A stretch of 34,034 nucleotides of DNA from Lachnospiraceae bacterium NK4A179 (GCA_000421045.1 ATWC01000034.1:1-34034), one strand, 5' to 3'; positions 6,796 to 14,730 are shown, counted from the stretch's first letter. Numbers and translations are program-made. The notes: generated by a model from the sequence alone, not told the origin.

Positions 6796-6804
6796 ATTAT
6801 AACA
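6796..6804 (-). promoter_or_regulatory. Extended -10 promoter of the aldo/keto reductase gene
   Basis: On the minus strand TGT-TATAAT is an extended -10, about 40 bases before the start codon. No good -35 is present, which is normal for this promoter type. Confidence 0.45.
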
Positions 6805-6913
6805 TTCATAAACATTCCGCACCACATTGGGTCAGGTGATGTGAAGTGGTTTTCTTTTGTGGTAAAATATATTTCCGTAAACATTAATTAAACAACACTA
6901 AAGGAAAACGATT

Positions 6914-7648
6914 ATGAAAACATGCCCTAACTGCGGAAATATGAATGCTGATGATGCAAAATTCTGTGAAGGTTGCGGAACTGCATTTGAAGAAAAATTT
7001 GAAGAAAAAGAAGTGGTGCCTCAGGTTGATGGTGAAATAGTATCTGAAGGAAAATCCTTCAGCGGAGATGCGTATAGTGGAAGTGGCATCGATGCCGGAA
7101 ATGGAGACAATATCAATGCTTCCGGTTTCGGATCTGCACCTGATAACGGAGCTTCACCGGAAAATGGCGCTTCACAGTTTGGCGATCAGGGACAGAACTC
7201 TCAGCCAAACGGATATGGCCCGCAGGAATCTGTGGGACAGGATTTTTCCGGTCAGCCCGGATATGGAGGTCAGAACTACCAGGGACAGCAGGGATACCCT
7301 CAGCAGAATGTTGCGCCGCAGAATTATCCCGGTCAGGGATATGGCGGACCGGGCTATGGTCAGCAGGGAAATTATCAGCAAGGATATAATCAGCAGGGAT
7401 ATGGCCCGGCTCCCAAGAAAGACCTTACCACGGTATGTACGCTTGCTTTGGTATTCGGTATCATAGGTTTCTTCTGCGATCCGTTTTATATCATAACAAC
7501 GGCTGCTTTTATCCTCGGTATAATCGGATTGGCTAATAACGGCTCCAAAAAGGGACAGGCCATGGCAGGCTTTATATGTTCTATTTGCGCGACCTGTGTT
7601 CAGGTTATTTTCGATATCTGCACACTGGGTATCGGTGTCTTTTTCTGA
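6914..7648 (+). CDS. Zinc-ribbon membrane protein with Gly/Gln-rich linker and DUF4190-like domain
   Basis: This 244-residue protein starts with a zinc ribbon (C-P-N-C-G...F-C-E-G-C-G, residues 4-22). A low-complexity stretch rich in G, Q, Y and N follows (about 65-168), with repeated Q-Q-G-Y units. The C-terminus has two or three hydrophobic helices (about 175-244) of the DUF4190 kind, with L-A-L-V-F-G-I-I-G and G-x-A-M-A-G-F-I. The function is unknown; similar proteins are common membrane components in Lachnospiraceae. The ribosome binding site is weak (AAAGGAAAA). TAAAAT at 6862-6867 may be its -10. The DUF2752 gene follows after 17 bases, so the two are probably one operon. Confidence 0.82.
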   Translation: MKTCPNCGNMNADDAKFCEGCGTAFEEKFEEKEVVPQVDGEIVSEGKSFSGDAYSGSGIDAGNGDNINASGFGSAPDNGASPENGASQFGDQGQNSQPNGYGPQESVGQDFSGQPGYGGQNYQGQQGYPQQNVAPQNYPGQGYGGPGYGQQGNYQQGYNQQGYGPAPKKDLTTVCTLALVFGIIGFFCDPFYIITTAAFILGIIGLANNGSKKGQAMAGFICSICATCVQVIFDICTLGIGVFF

Positions 7649-7665
7649 TCAAAAGGTAAGCGGTA

Positions 7666-8118
7666 ATGTACGACATCAAATGGCAGAGGATATGGTTTGT
7701 GATCGTTACTCTCATTGGTGTTTTGACAATACCGCTTTTTTTATTTTACAGGGGACATGCGGAGGAGCTGCGGCTTAGCTTTTCTGCTAACCCCTGTTTT
7801 TTATACCGTCTTTATCATCTGTACTGCCCCGGGTGCGGCGCCACCAGATCTGTAAGGTTTCTGATAGAAGGGCAGTTCATTGATTCACTCCGTGCGAATC
7901 CGCTGATCGTATTTGGGATCCTGATATTTATAAAGATATGGGCAGTGCTCTTATACAATTGCACTGCGGGATTTAAGCGTAAAAAGATGACCGCCCCCTT
8001 ATCTATCCCCGAGATATGGGCGATATTTGCAGTGGTCATCGCATACGGTGTGGTGCGGGATGTGCTGCTGGTAGCCTTCCATATAGATTATCTGGGCGAT
8101 CTGATCGCTTTCTGGTGA
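7666..8118 (+). CDS. DUF2752 family membrane protein
   Basis: This 150-residue protein has three predicted membrane helices (about 7-27, 76-96, 118-140) and the family signature C-P-G-C-G-A-T-R near residue 53, followed by R-F-L-I-E-G-Q-F-x-x-S-L-R-A-N-P. The function of DUF2752 is not established. In Firmicutes it often lies next to DUF4190/CD225-like membrane proteins, as here. The start ATG has a modest AAGGTAAG upstream, and the gene follows the zinc-ribbon gene by 17 bases. Confidence 0.88.
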   Translation: MYDIKWQRIWFVIVTLIGVLTIPLFLFYRGHAEELRLSFSANPCFLYRLYHLYCPGCGATRSVRFLIEGQFIDSLRANPLIVFGILIFIKIWAVLLYNCTAGFKRKKMTAPLSIPEIWAIFAVVIAYGVVRDVLLVAFHIDYLGDLIAFW

Positions 8119-8120
8119 GT

Positions 8121-8142
8121 ATTGGCTCCGGCCAGTGTTTTT
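8121..8142 (+). terminator. Probable terminator of the DUF4190-DUF2752 operon
   Basis: ATTGGC (8121-8126) pairs with GCCAGT (8131-8136, one G-T pair) around TCCG, followed by GTTTTT. It lies directly after the stop codon. Confidence 0.5.
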
Positions 8143-8164
8143 GAAGAATTATTATTGTCATATC

Positions 8165-8279
8165 TTTCGGTGTGTGATATATTGTGCGACAGAAAAGCAT
8201 GAATTTCACAAAATCTTAGATTCTTTCATTCTGATAATTCTGTAAGTCGTTGCTTTTCGATCACACATTATAAGCGAAA
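8165..8279. repeat. Nested inverted repeat upstream of the Rpn gene
   Basis: Three pairs of arms nest in order: TTTCG (8165-8169) with CGAAA (8275-8279), GTGTGAT (8172-8178) with ATCACAC (8260-8266), and GAAAAGCA (8192-8199) with TGCTTTTC (8251-8258). The whole would form one long imperfect hairpin of about 115 bases. No gene is seen in 8119-8356. It might be a MITE-like remnant or a structured leader of the Rpn gene. Confidence 0.4.
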
Positions 8280-8356
8280 CACTTGCAGAGGGCCGCCTTG
8301 CATCATGAAAATGATACACTCCTGTGGGTGTCAGCATCACACACAAGGAGGAAAAT

Positions 8357-9244
8357 ATGAAGAGTTATGATGAACTGACGTTCAGCGACAGTTTTATTTT
8401 TGGCAAGGTCACAGAGGATCCGGAAATCTGCAGGGACATTATCAGTACACTGATGGGATTTGATGTTGGTGAACTCATCCAGCATCCGGAGCGTGAGAAA
8501 TTTCTTAAAGAGAACGTGGACGGAAAGTATATCAAACTTGATATCATGGCAGAGGATGAGCTAAACCGTCTTTATGATGTAGAGATGCAGAATGAGAGTA
8601 AAGATAAGGAACGTAAATTGGAACTCCCAAAGCGCAGCCGCTACTATCAGTCATTGTTAGATATCACGTATCTTAAGGAAGGCATGCATTACAGAGAGCT
8701 TAAGGATGTGTATATCATATTTCTTTGTACATTTGATCCGTTCGGGTATGGAAAATATTGCTATACATTCACAACAGGCTGCAGGGAAGTGGAAGACCTG
8801 GATCTTTACGATGGTGTAGAGAAACTCTTCTTTAATACTACGGCAGACATGAAAGATGCTCCCGAAGGTCTTAGAAAAATGTTAGAATATATAAGAACCG
8901 GGAAAGCTACGGATGAAGTGACGAGAAAGATAGAACGCAGCGTAGAAAAGGCAAGACTGAATCCGGAATGGAGGGCCGAATATATGAAATCCTTTACATA
9001 TCTCATGGATGCTAAGTATGAAGGAATACAGGAAGGATTACAGGAAGGAAAAGCAGAGTCTATAATAGAGCTTCTTGAGGAATTTGAGCCTGTGCCGCAG
9101 GAGCTTCGTGAAGCAATAATGCGTGAAAAGAATATGGATACACTTACTGCCTGGCTCAAACTTTCAGCAAAAGTTGAAAGTTTGGATGAGTTTATTGAAA
9201 AGAGCGGGATAAAAGAGGAGGTTACAGGTTTATGGAAGAGATGA
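8357..9244 (+). CDS. Rpn-family (PD-(D/E)XK) recombination-promoting nuclease / transposase-like protein
   Basis: This is a 295-residue protein. The N-terminal T-F-S-D-S-F-I-F-G-K-V, then K-L-D-I (D62) and D-V-E-M-Q (E76, Q78) are the catalytic core of the Rpn/PD-(D/E)XK transposase-like family, which cleaves DNA. Q-S-L-L-D-I-T-Y-L-K-E-G-M-H-Y near residue 105 is also typical. The C-terminus has the usual E-G-I-Q-E-G-L-Q-E-G-K repeat and helical tail. RpnA of E. coli raises RecA-independent recombination. The start at 8357 is chosen for AAGGAGG at 8345-8351; an upstream in-frame ATG at 8324 lacks one. Its last codons overlap a deleted flavin reductase copy, and part of this gene is repeated at 11139-11247. 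Confidence 0.88.
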   Translation: MKSYDELTFSDSFIFGKVTEDPEICRDIISTLMGFDVGELIQHPEREKFLKENVDGKYIKLDIMAEDELNRLYDVEMQNESKDKERKLELPKRSRYYQSLLDITYLKEGMHYRELKDVYIIFLCTFDPFGYGKYCYTFTTGCREVEDLDLYDGVEKLFFNTTADMKDAPEGLRKMLEYIRTGKATDEVTRKIERSVEKARLNPEWRAEYMKSFTYLMDAKYEGIQEGLQEGKAESIIELLEEFEPVPQELREAIMREKNMDTLTAWLKLSAKVESLDEFIEKSGIKEEVTGLWKR

Positions 9245-9340
9245 ACACAAAGGCAATGTACAAGCTTTCTTATGGTCTGTTTGTGTGTACGGCTGTAAGG
9301 GATGGCAAGATGAGATTTTGAGAAGGTGGTGAAAGGGTAA
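9219..9340 (+). pseudogene. Internally deleted copy of the flavin reductase-rubredoxin gene
   Basis: Bases 9219-9313 match window bases 1-95 with two differences. Bases 9314-9340 then match 629-655 with two differences. Everything corresponding to 96-628 (533 bp) is missing. The product from ATG 9232 would stop after 27 codons, just past the junction. The motif GGCAAG lies close to both breakpoints in the intact copy (86-91 and 622-627), which fits short-homology deletion. The remnant keeps the overlap with the Rpn gene stop codon seen at the window start. Confidence 0.88.
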
Positions 9341-9369
9341 AGTGATTCTCATGCCATCGTTAATATATT

Positions 9370-11121
9370 ATGAAAACACAAATTGACAGAAATAAAAGAA
9401 TAAAACCGAATCCATATATCATATGTGGAATAATTGTTTTTTTGTGTTTTTATGTATTCTTTTTGATTAAAGGCACAGATACTTGTGTTATTTTTCATGA
9501 TCAATTGGATTCAGAAGTTATATATTATATTCTCAGAAGTCAAAATATAGGGACCTTATTTCAAACAAGATTTCCGGAATTTATGTGTGGAAAAGCAGAT
9601 GTATCGGTGGCCTCATTTGGAACGTTATTATTTTATTTGTTGATGTCACCGATAAATGCTTTTATAAGCAATATGTTTTTCGTGCGCATTGTTGCGTTTT
9701 GTGCGTTATTCGCTCTGCTAAAAGATTTTAAAGTAAATGATATTATTTCATTTATGGTTTCAATAATGTATGCATTTCTTCCTATCTATTCAGTTTATGG
9801 GTTGAACAGCATGGGCATTCCCCTGGTATGGCTTGGGATTCGAAAACTATCCGGATATGAGGATTTGATGAAGTCATATATATTAATTGGAATATATGGC
9901 TTGTTTTCTTCGCTGGTTGTATCAGGGTTTTATATACTGCCTTTGATGATCGTCTATATTATTGGGTTTTCTGTTTGTAAAAAAAATGTTCCAAAATCAA
10001 TAAATATAAAGAAAACTGTTTTGGCTTTATCTGTTGCAGTTATTGAACTGTTAATAATATATGTATTATCAAGTGCAAACATAATAAGATCGGTTTTAGG
10101 GGAAAATGGCTTTATAAGTCACAAAGTCGACTACAAGTTGACTCCTGAACCTTTTTTTTATAATTTCAAAGATCTGCTGTTAAACGGACAGTATCATGCG
10201 GTTAGTTTACATAGTCAAATTCTTTGCGTTTTTTGCGTGACTATTTTTGGGGGCATTGTAATACATTTATTTAATAAAGAAAAAGAAGAGAAATGTATAA
10301 AAGATATTCGATGTATATGTATAATAGCCGCTTTCATTGTGCTTATCGCACTGTTTCATGGATTGTTTAAATCAAAGATAGGTGTTGATCTGCGTAGTTC
10401 TTTTTTTAAAAACTCACCGATTATTGGAATGCAATTTGATAGATTATATTGGCTTTATCCTACTTTATGGTATGTGTTATGGGGGATTCTTTTGTCAGTC
10501 GTTTATAAGATGTTTATTTCTAAAAGGATTATAAAAGTAATACTGATCATAATTTTTTGGTTAATTCCGGCAAAAGGAATAATCACGGATTCTGATATTA
10601 CTATGAATATAGTGGATTCTATGAAGAATGGAGCTTACAGCAGTAAATCGTGGTCAAATGGTTTTTGCCAAGAGGAGTTTGACCGGATTGACAGATATAT
10701 AGGTAAAGAGAAGTCAACTTATAAGGTGGTTTCTGTGGGAATTCATCCATCAGTAGCTTTGTATAATGGATTTTATACGTTAGACGGATATTCAAATAAT
10801 TATGATGTTGAGTACAAATATGAATTTGGAAATATAATAAATAAGGAATTAGAAAAGAAACCGGAAATATATTCTTATTTTTGGGGTTGGGGAAATAGAT
10901 GTTATGCATTTTCGGCGGATATAGGAAAGGATATAACAAATTATAATTTACAAAATGTAAACTTACAGAATCCAATTGAATTGAAATATGATTTTGATAA
11001 GTTAAAACTAATGGGAGGGGAATACATTATATCATCCGTAAAAATCAGTAATGATGAAGTGAATTTGGAAAAAGAGCTTTTATCAGATAATAGAAAAATC
11101 TATCTATACAGTATAAAGTAA
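9370..11121 (+). CDS. Multi-pass membrane protein, possible GT-C/DUF6044-like glycosyltransferase
   Basis: This 583-residue protein has about ten hydrophobic segments spread over residues 15-400 and a soluble C-terminal part of about 180 residues. After the first TM comes F-H-D-Q-L-D-S-E, a charged loop in the place where GT-C enzymes and DUF6044 proteins carry their catalytic acidic motif. That motif and the topology suggest a polysaccharide- or glycan-modifying membrane enzyme, with low certainty. The gene is clearly richer in A+T than its neighbours and has no good ribosome binding site. It is enclosed by direct repeats of Rpn sequence (8892-9000 and 11139-11247). These features suggest acquired DNA. 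The frame is open throughout. Confidence 0.6.
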   Translation: MKTQIDRNKRIKPNPYIICGIIVFLCFYVFFLIKGTDTCVIFHDQLDSEVIYYILRSQNIGTLFQTRFPEFMCGKADVSVASFGTLLFYLLMSPINAFISNMFFVRIVAFCALFALLKDFKVNDIISFMVSIMYAFLPIYSVYGLNSMGIPLVWLGIRKLSGYEDLMKSYILIGIYGLFSSLVVSGFYILPLMIVYIIGFSVCKKNVPKSINIKKTVLALSVAVIELLIIYVLSSANIIRSVLGENGFISHKVDYKLTPEPFFYNFKDLLLNGQYHAVSLHSQILCVFCVTIFGGIVIHLFNKEKEEKCIKDIRCICIIAAFIVLIALFHGLFKSKIGVDLRSSFFKNSPIIGMQFDRLYWLYPTLWYVLWGILLSVVYKMFISKRIIKVILIIIFWLIPAKGIITDSDITMNIVDSMKNGAYSSKSWSNGFCQEEFDRIDRYIGKEKSTYKVVSVGIHPSVALYNGFYTLDGYSNNYDVEYKYEFGNIINKELEKKPEIYSYFWGWGNRCYAFSADIGKDITNYNLQNVNLQNPIELKYDFDKLKLMGGEYIISSVKISNDEVNLEKELLSDNRKIYLYSIK

Positions 11122-11138
11122 TTGTAAACCGTCTTTAT

Positions 11139-11247
11139 TAAGAACCGGGAAAGCTACGGATGAGGTAACGAGAAAGATAGAACGCAGCGTAGAAAAGGCG
11201 AGACTGAATCCGGAATGGAGGGCCGAATATATGAAATCATTTACATA
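11139..11247 (+). pseudogene. 109-bp fragment of the Rpn-family nuclease gene
   Basis: This stretch is about 96% identical to 8892-9000 of the intact Rpn gene, in the same orientation, with four clear mismatches in the aligned core. It corresponds to about residues 179-215. Homology starts 17 bases after the stop of the membrane protein gene and ends inside the last three codons of the HD-GYP gene on the other strand. Both ends are therefore recombination junctions. Confidence 0.9.
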
Positions 11248-12797
11248 CCTTCATCCCGATTATATCTTTTTATAACAGCCTCAATATCCGGAACCGATTC
11301 CAGGAAAACTTCAACACACTTGGGATCAAACTGCGTGCCCTTGCCTTCTTCGATTATCCTGAGGGCTTCTTCCATAGAAAAAGCGGGCTTGTAAACACGC
11401 TTTGACACCAGTGCGTCAAACACATCTGCAACAGCCATAATACGGGCCGATAAAGGTATCTCTTCTTCCTTCAGTCCGTACGGGTATCCCTTTCCGTCCC
11501 ATCTCTCATGGTGATATCCGGCCATATTGCTTGCTTCTCTTAAATAGCTCTCACCTTCAACAGTGCTGATGGCTTTATCGATTATTTCCTTGCCGTATGC
11601 GGCATGCTTCTTCATTATCTCAAATTCTTCAGGTGTAAATCTGCCGGGTTTATTAAGTATGGTATCAGAGATCTTGATCTTGCCTGTATCATGGAGTGGT
11701 GCAGATTTTGCAACATACTCAACATACTGCGGAGTCAGTTGTTCTGCATAGTAGCCCTTACGCTTCAAGCCTTCCAATATTATCCGGACATAGGAAGCAG
11801 TCTTTTGGATATGGTAGCCTGTGTCGGTATCGCGGTCTTCCACCATGTCAGCTATAAGCGTGATCAGTCCATCCTGCATCTTCAGGACATTATCAGAATA
11901 CCTTCGGATATCACGGTACTGATCTGCCATATCGGATTCCATCTTAGTGACCGTGGTATATAATTCTCCGATTTCATTATTGGAGCGCACTCCAATGGAC
12001 TTTATGGATTCTACGCAGGCGTCGATGGATTCCTGATCACCGATATTCCGTACGAAATCTCTTGCGGATTCTGTAAGCTTTGCAATGGGATAAATAATAT
12101 AGTATTCGGACAGGGCTACAAATATGAACGTAATCAGAATAGTAAAGGCAGCAACAAAAAGAGCGATGTTACGGATATAGTGAATGAGCTCATTTTCGAT
12201 GCTGTTGACATTGACCTCAACGCAGATAAGTCCGACAGCTTCGCCTGCACTGTTGAATATGACCTTGTATCCGTTGAACATATGGCCATATCCTTTCGAG
12301 TATCCCTGCATGACACCGCTTTCGGTTTTTCTCGACTTAACAGCATCCTGAAGTATAAGCAGCGTATCTTCTTCAAAGCTTCCTTCTTCACAGGGTGTGC
12401 CAAGGTATGTATATGTACCACCGTCATTCAGTTCATTCTCGGTCTTGGCATTGATCGCATATGTAAGGCTTGATGTATCATTTATATCATCAAAATACAC
12501 TGCATACAGATAATCGATATCTGAGCTTTCTTTGACATGATTGAGCCCTTTTCTCATCTCCTCGTATGCATCGGGCATTTCTCTGGCTGTTATCATATCT
12601 CCGAATGAATATTCATCTATCACAGTGTATGCATACTCAAGAACAGTGGTCACATATTTTTGATAATTCTCCATGACATGATTTTCATAGAGACTGTAAC
12701 CTGCGATCACTATGACTATGGTCAGCACTATAATGACGACTGTGGAATAAACAGCAGTCAGTATTTTTATGCTTATTCCTTTTCTTTTCTTCCCCAA
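11241..12797 (-). CDS. HD-GYP domain c-di-GMP phosphodiesterase with extracytoplasmic sensor and HAMP region
   Basis: This protein of about 518 residues has TM1 just after the N-terminus and an extracellular sensor domain of roughly 170 residues. TM2 (F-V-A-A-F-T-I-L-I-T-F-I-F-V) and a HAMP/linker region follow. The C-terminus is an HD-GYP domain with H-D-T-G-K-I, H-H-E-R-W-D-G-K-G-Y-P and A-V-A-D-V-F-D-A-L, all complete, so c-di-GMP hydrolysis is likely. I place the start at a TTG (12797) with GGGGG nine bases upstream. An upstream TTG at 12884 would begin about 14 bases after the predicted transcript start and has no ribosome binding site. The last codons lie in the Rpn fragment, so the natural C-terminus may have been replaced. 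A GGDEF stub lies upstream. Confidence 0.88.
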   Translation of the reverse strand: MGKKRKGISIKILTAVYSTVVIIVLTIVIVIAGYSLYENHVMENYQKYVTTVLEYAYTVIDEYSFGDMITAREMPDAYEEMRKGLNHVKESSDIDYLYAVYFDDINDTSSLTYAINAKTENELNDGGTYTYLGTPCEEGSFEEDTLLILQDAVKSRKTESGVMQGYSKGYGHMFNGYKVIFNSAGEAVGLICVEVNVNSIENELIHYIRNIALFVAAFTILITFIFVALSEYYIIYPIAKLTESARDFVRNIGDQESIDACVESIKSIGVRSNNEIGELYTTVTKMESDMADQYRDIRRYSDNVLKMQDGLITLIADMVEDRDTDTGYHIQKTASYVRIILEGLKRKGYYAEQLTPQYVEYVAKSAPLHDTGKIKISDTILNKPGRFTPEEFEIMKKHAAYGKEIIDKAISTVEGESYLREASNMAGYHHERWDGKGYPYGLKEEEIPLSARIMAVADVFDALVSKRVYKPAFSMEEALRIIEEGKGTQFDPKCVEVFLESVPDIEAVIKRYNRDEGM

Positions 12798-12904
12798 TAC
12801 TTCATACCCCCATAAAGAACTTGTGTAATTACAGGGATCCGCATCCAATCTGGATTTCCCATGCGCATATTCTACTAAGCTCAATTACTTATAGCGCATA
12901 GTAT

Positions 12905-12913
12905 GATTATACC
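12905..12913 (-). promoter_or_regulatory. Extended -10 promoter of the HD-GYP gene, with flanking direct repeats
   Basis: On the minus strand TGG-TATAAT (12905-12913) is an extended -10. A direct repeat of CCTGTCYGTGGT type occurs on this strand at about 12911-12923 and 12945-12956. The copies are about 34 bases apart (three helical turns), one touching the -10. They could be regulator sites or a duplication scar. Confidence 0.5.
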
Positions 12914-12950
12914 ACAGACAGGGTAACAAGGTTAATACTTGTAAACCACG

Positions 12951-13100
12951 GACAGGGATACGACGACTGATATTTCGATAAACAGCGCTCATCATCAGAC
13001 GGTTGAGAATATCGCAGAAGGCTTTAAGGTCGCTGCGATCTGTCCGGATGATAACCTGTACAAGTCCAAGAAGAATGGAAAGAATCAGGTTACGAGTTAG
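12951..13100 (+). pseudogene. 3' remnant of a GGDEF (diguanylate cyclase) gene
   Basis: In one plus-strand frame the region ends D-D-N-L-Y-K-S-K-K-N-G-K-N-Q-V-T-S and stops at 13098-13100. This is the conserved final helix of GGDEF domains (A-D-x-x-L-Y-x-A-K-x-x-G-R-N). Upstream in the same frame H-H-Q-T-V-E-N-I-A-E is also family-like. The segment between looks frame-shifted, and the GGDEF motif itself is absent. The left end is uncertain. The remnant overlaps the stop of the convergent rhodanese-TtcA-like gene. Confidence 0.6.
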
Positions 13101-14235
13101 GATCATCGTACTCATCCAGAAAGCTGTGTACGGTTCCTTTTTGCTTATAAGAGATCATGGTATCGAGCGAAACGTTATGTATGCTCTTTAAGATATTCTG
13201 ATCGACTAAAGGATTGGTCTCTTTTAATTTTTTGATCAGCATTTTTGTCTCCATTCGTTTAGAGACAGGCGCACCGTCATCCCTGCATGAACTGCAGGTG
13301 TCTGTAAAGTGGCAGGCACACTGGATGAAATGAAGTTTATGATAGTCGCGCCATGCCTTGATATCATCTTCGTGTATCAGATACATCGGACGTATCAGTT
13401 CCATGCCCGGGAAATTGGTGCTGTGCAGCTTTGGCATCATTCCCTGAAGCTGACCGCTCCATAGCATTCCCATAAGAGTTGTTTCTATCACATCATCAAA
13501 GTGATGCCCAAGCGCGATCTTATTGCAGCCAAGCTCCTGAGCCTTGGCATACAGATGCCCGCGGCGCATCCTTGCACACAGATAACAGGGTGATTTCTCC
13601 ACGCTGTCCACTGTTTCAAAAATCGTAGTTTCAAAGATCTCTACAGGTATCCCGAGCGTCTTCGCGTTGTACTCTATAAGCATCCGGTTCAGTTCGTTAT
13701 AGCCCGGATCCATTACCAGAAATTTCAGTTCAAAGTCAAACTTGTTGTGACGCTTCAGCTCCTGAAAGAGCTTTGCCATCAACATGGAATCCTTTCCGCC
13801 CGAGATGCAGACAGCAATCCTGTCATTCGGCTTTATCAGATCATACCTTACGATAGCTTTTGCAAACGGAGTCCAGAGCTGCTTCTTCCACTTCTTGCGA
13901 TCTCTGAGAGACTCTTCTATCTCGGCGGAGCGGTCCCACCTGACAAGCTGCTTGCGTAACCATGATGCATAACCGCCCTCTAAACTGTATGCATCATATC
14001 CCAGCTCACGCAGATCATTTGCTAAAGGATAGCTTTGTCTGCCGTGCATGCAAAAAAGCACCAGCTTCTTATCCTTTGGCAGCAAGTTATTCTCGGCATC
14101 GGAAAGAATGTCAGGCGCACTTTGGGCATCAGGTATCGTTCCATATTCAAAAGAAATGCCGTCGCGGATATCATATAGTAAATATGTACCCGCGGACAGA
14201 TCGGCAAGTTCTTCTATCGTAAGTTCAAATTCCAT
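13090..14235 (-). CDS. Rhodanese domain fused to a TtcA/TilS-like PP-loop tRNA-thiolation-type protein
   Basis: In this 381-residue protein, residues 1-95 are a rhodanese domain (Y-D-I-R-D and active-site C62 in F-C-M-H-G-R-Q-S). Residues about 120-340 are an ATP pyrophosphatase of the TtcA group with S-G-G-K-D-S at 145-150. C217-x2-C220 and G-H-H-F-D-D-V-I-E-T-T follow, then a second cysteine set C306-x-C308...C314-x2-C317 that could hold an Fe-S cluster. TtcA-type proteins thiolate a cytidine in tRNA; the fused rhodanese could hand over persulfide sulfur. The gene follows the fRMsr gene by 27 bases, probably one transcript. Confidence 0.88.
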   Translation of the reverse strand: MEFELTIEELADLSAGTYLLYDIRDGISFEYGTIPDAQSAPDILSDAENNLLPKDKKLVLFCMHGRQSYPLANDLRELGYDAYSLEGGYASWLRKQLVRWDRSAEIEESLRDRKKWKKQLWTPFAKAIVRYDLIKPNDRIAVCISGGKDSMLMAKLFQELKRHNKFDFELKFLVMDPGYNELNRMLIEYNAKTLGIPVEIFETTIFETVDSVEKSPCYLCARMRRGHLYAKAQELGCNKIALGHHFDDVIETTLMGMLWSGQLQGMMPKLHSTNFPGMELIRPMYLIHEDDIKAWRDYHKLHFIQCACHFTDTCSSCRDDGAPVSKRMETKMLIKKLKETNPLVDQNILKSIHNVSLDTMISYKQKGTVHSFLDEYDDPNS

Positions 14236-14262
14236 TTCAGTAGTCCGTTCAGTAAAATATTC

Positions 14263-14730
14263 TTAGTTATCCCATTCGGCAAAGATAGCTTTTTCAAGTA
14301 ATTTGACAAGCTCTTCAAGACCTGCCTTGTCTTCATCTTTAAAGCGATCCTTTGAAGGGCTGTCGATATCCAGAACGCCCCAAAGGTTTCCGGCGCAATG
14401 GATGGGGATAACGATCTCGGACTGTGATGCACTGTCGCATGCGATATGTCCGGGGAATTCTTTTACATCGGGAACCACCAGCGTTTTGTCTTCTGCTGCA
14501 GCTGTTCCGCATACTCCGTTTCCAACCGGGATGGTCACACAGGCTGTTTTTCCCTGAAATGGTCCAAGGATGAGTGTTTCATCCTCCAGAACATAGAATC
14601 CGGCCCAATTGACATCTGAAAGAGATTCCTTGATCAGAGCTGATATGTTAGCAAGATTGGATATTAAAAAAGAAACATCCTTTGTAAGTTCTTCAGCCTG
14701 TTTTTTAAGCGATTCGTAATCTGTTCCCAT
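14263..14730 (-). CDS. msrC: Free methionine-(R)-sulfoxide reductase (GAF domain, fRMsr)
   Basis: This is a 155-residue single GAF-domain protein. Cysteines 64, 74 and 98 have exactly the spacing (10 and 24) of the three redox cysteines of E. coli fRMsr (84, 94, 118). They sit in the conserved I-P-V-G-N-G-V-C-G-T-A and H-I-A-C-D-S contexts. The enzyme reduces free Met-(R)-sulfoxide using thioredoxin. The start at 14730 is chosen because AAGGAGAGG precedes it; a longer frame from 14799 has no support. It is first in a two-gene minus-strand unit with the rhodanese-TtcA-like gene. Confidence 0.93.
   Translation of the reverse strand: MGTDYESLKKQAEELTKDVSFLISNLANISALIKESLSDVNWAGFYVLEDETLILGPFQGKTACVTIPVGNGVCGTAAAEDKTLVVPDVKEFPGHIACDSASQSEIVIPIHCAGNLWGVLDIDSPSKDRFKDEDKAGLEELVKLLEKAIFAEWDN

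Noticed and set aside
12885-13115. 76-codon minus-strand frame between the HD-GYP and rhodanese-TtcA-like genes
   Set aside because: The frame has no ribosome binding site and overlaps the HD-GYP promoter. The opposite strand gives a recognisable GGDEF C-terminal motif.
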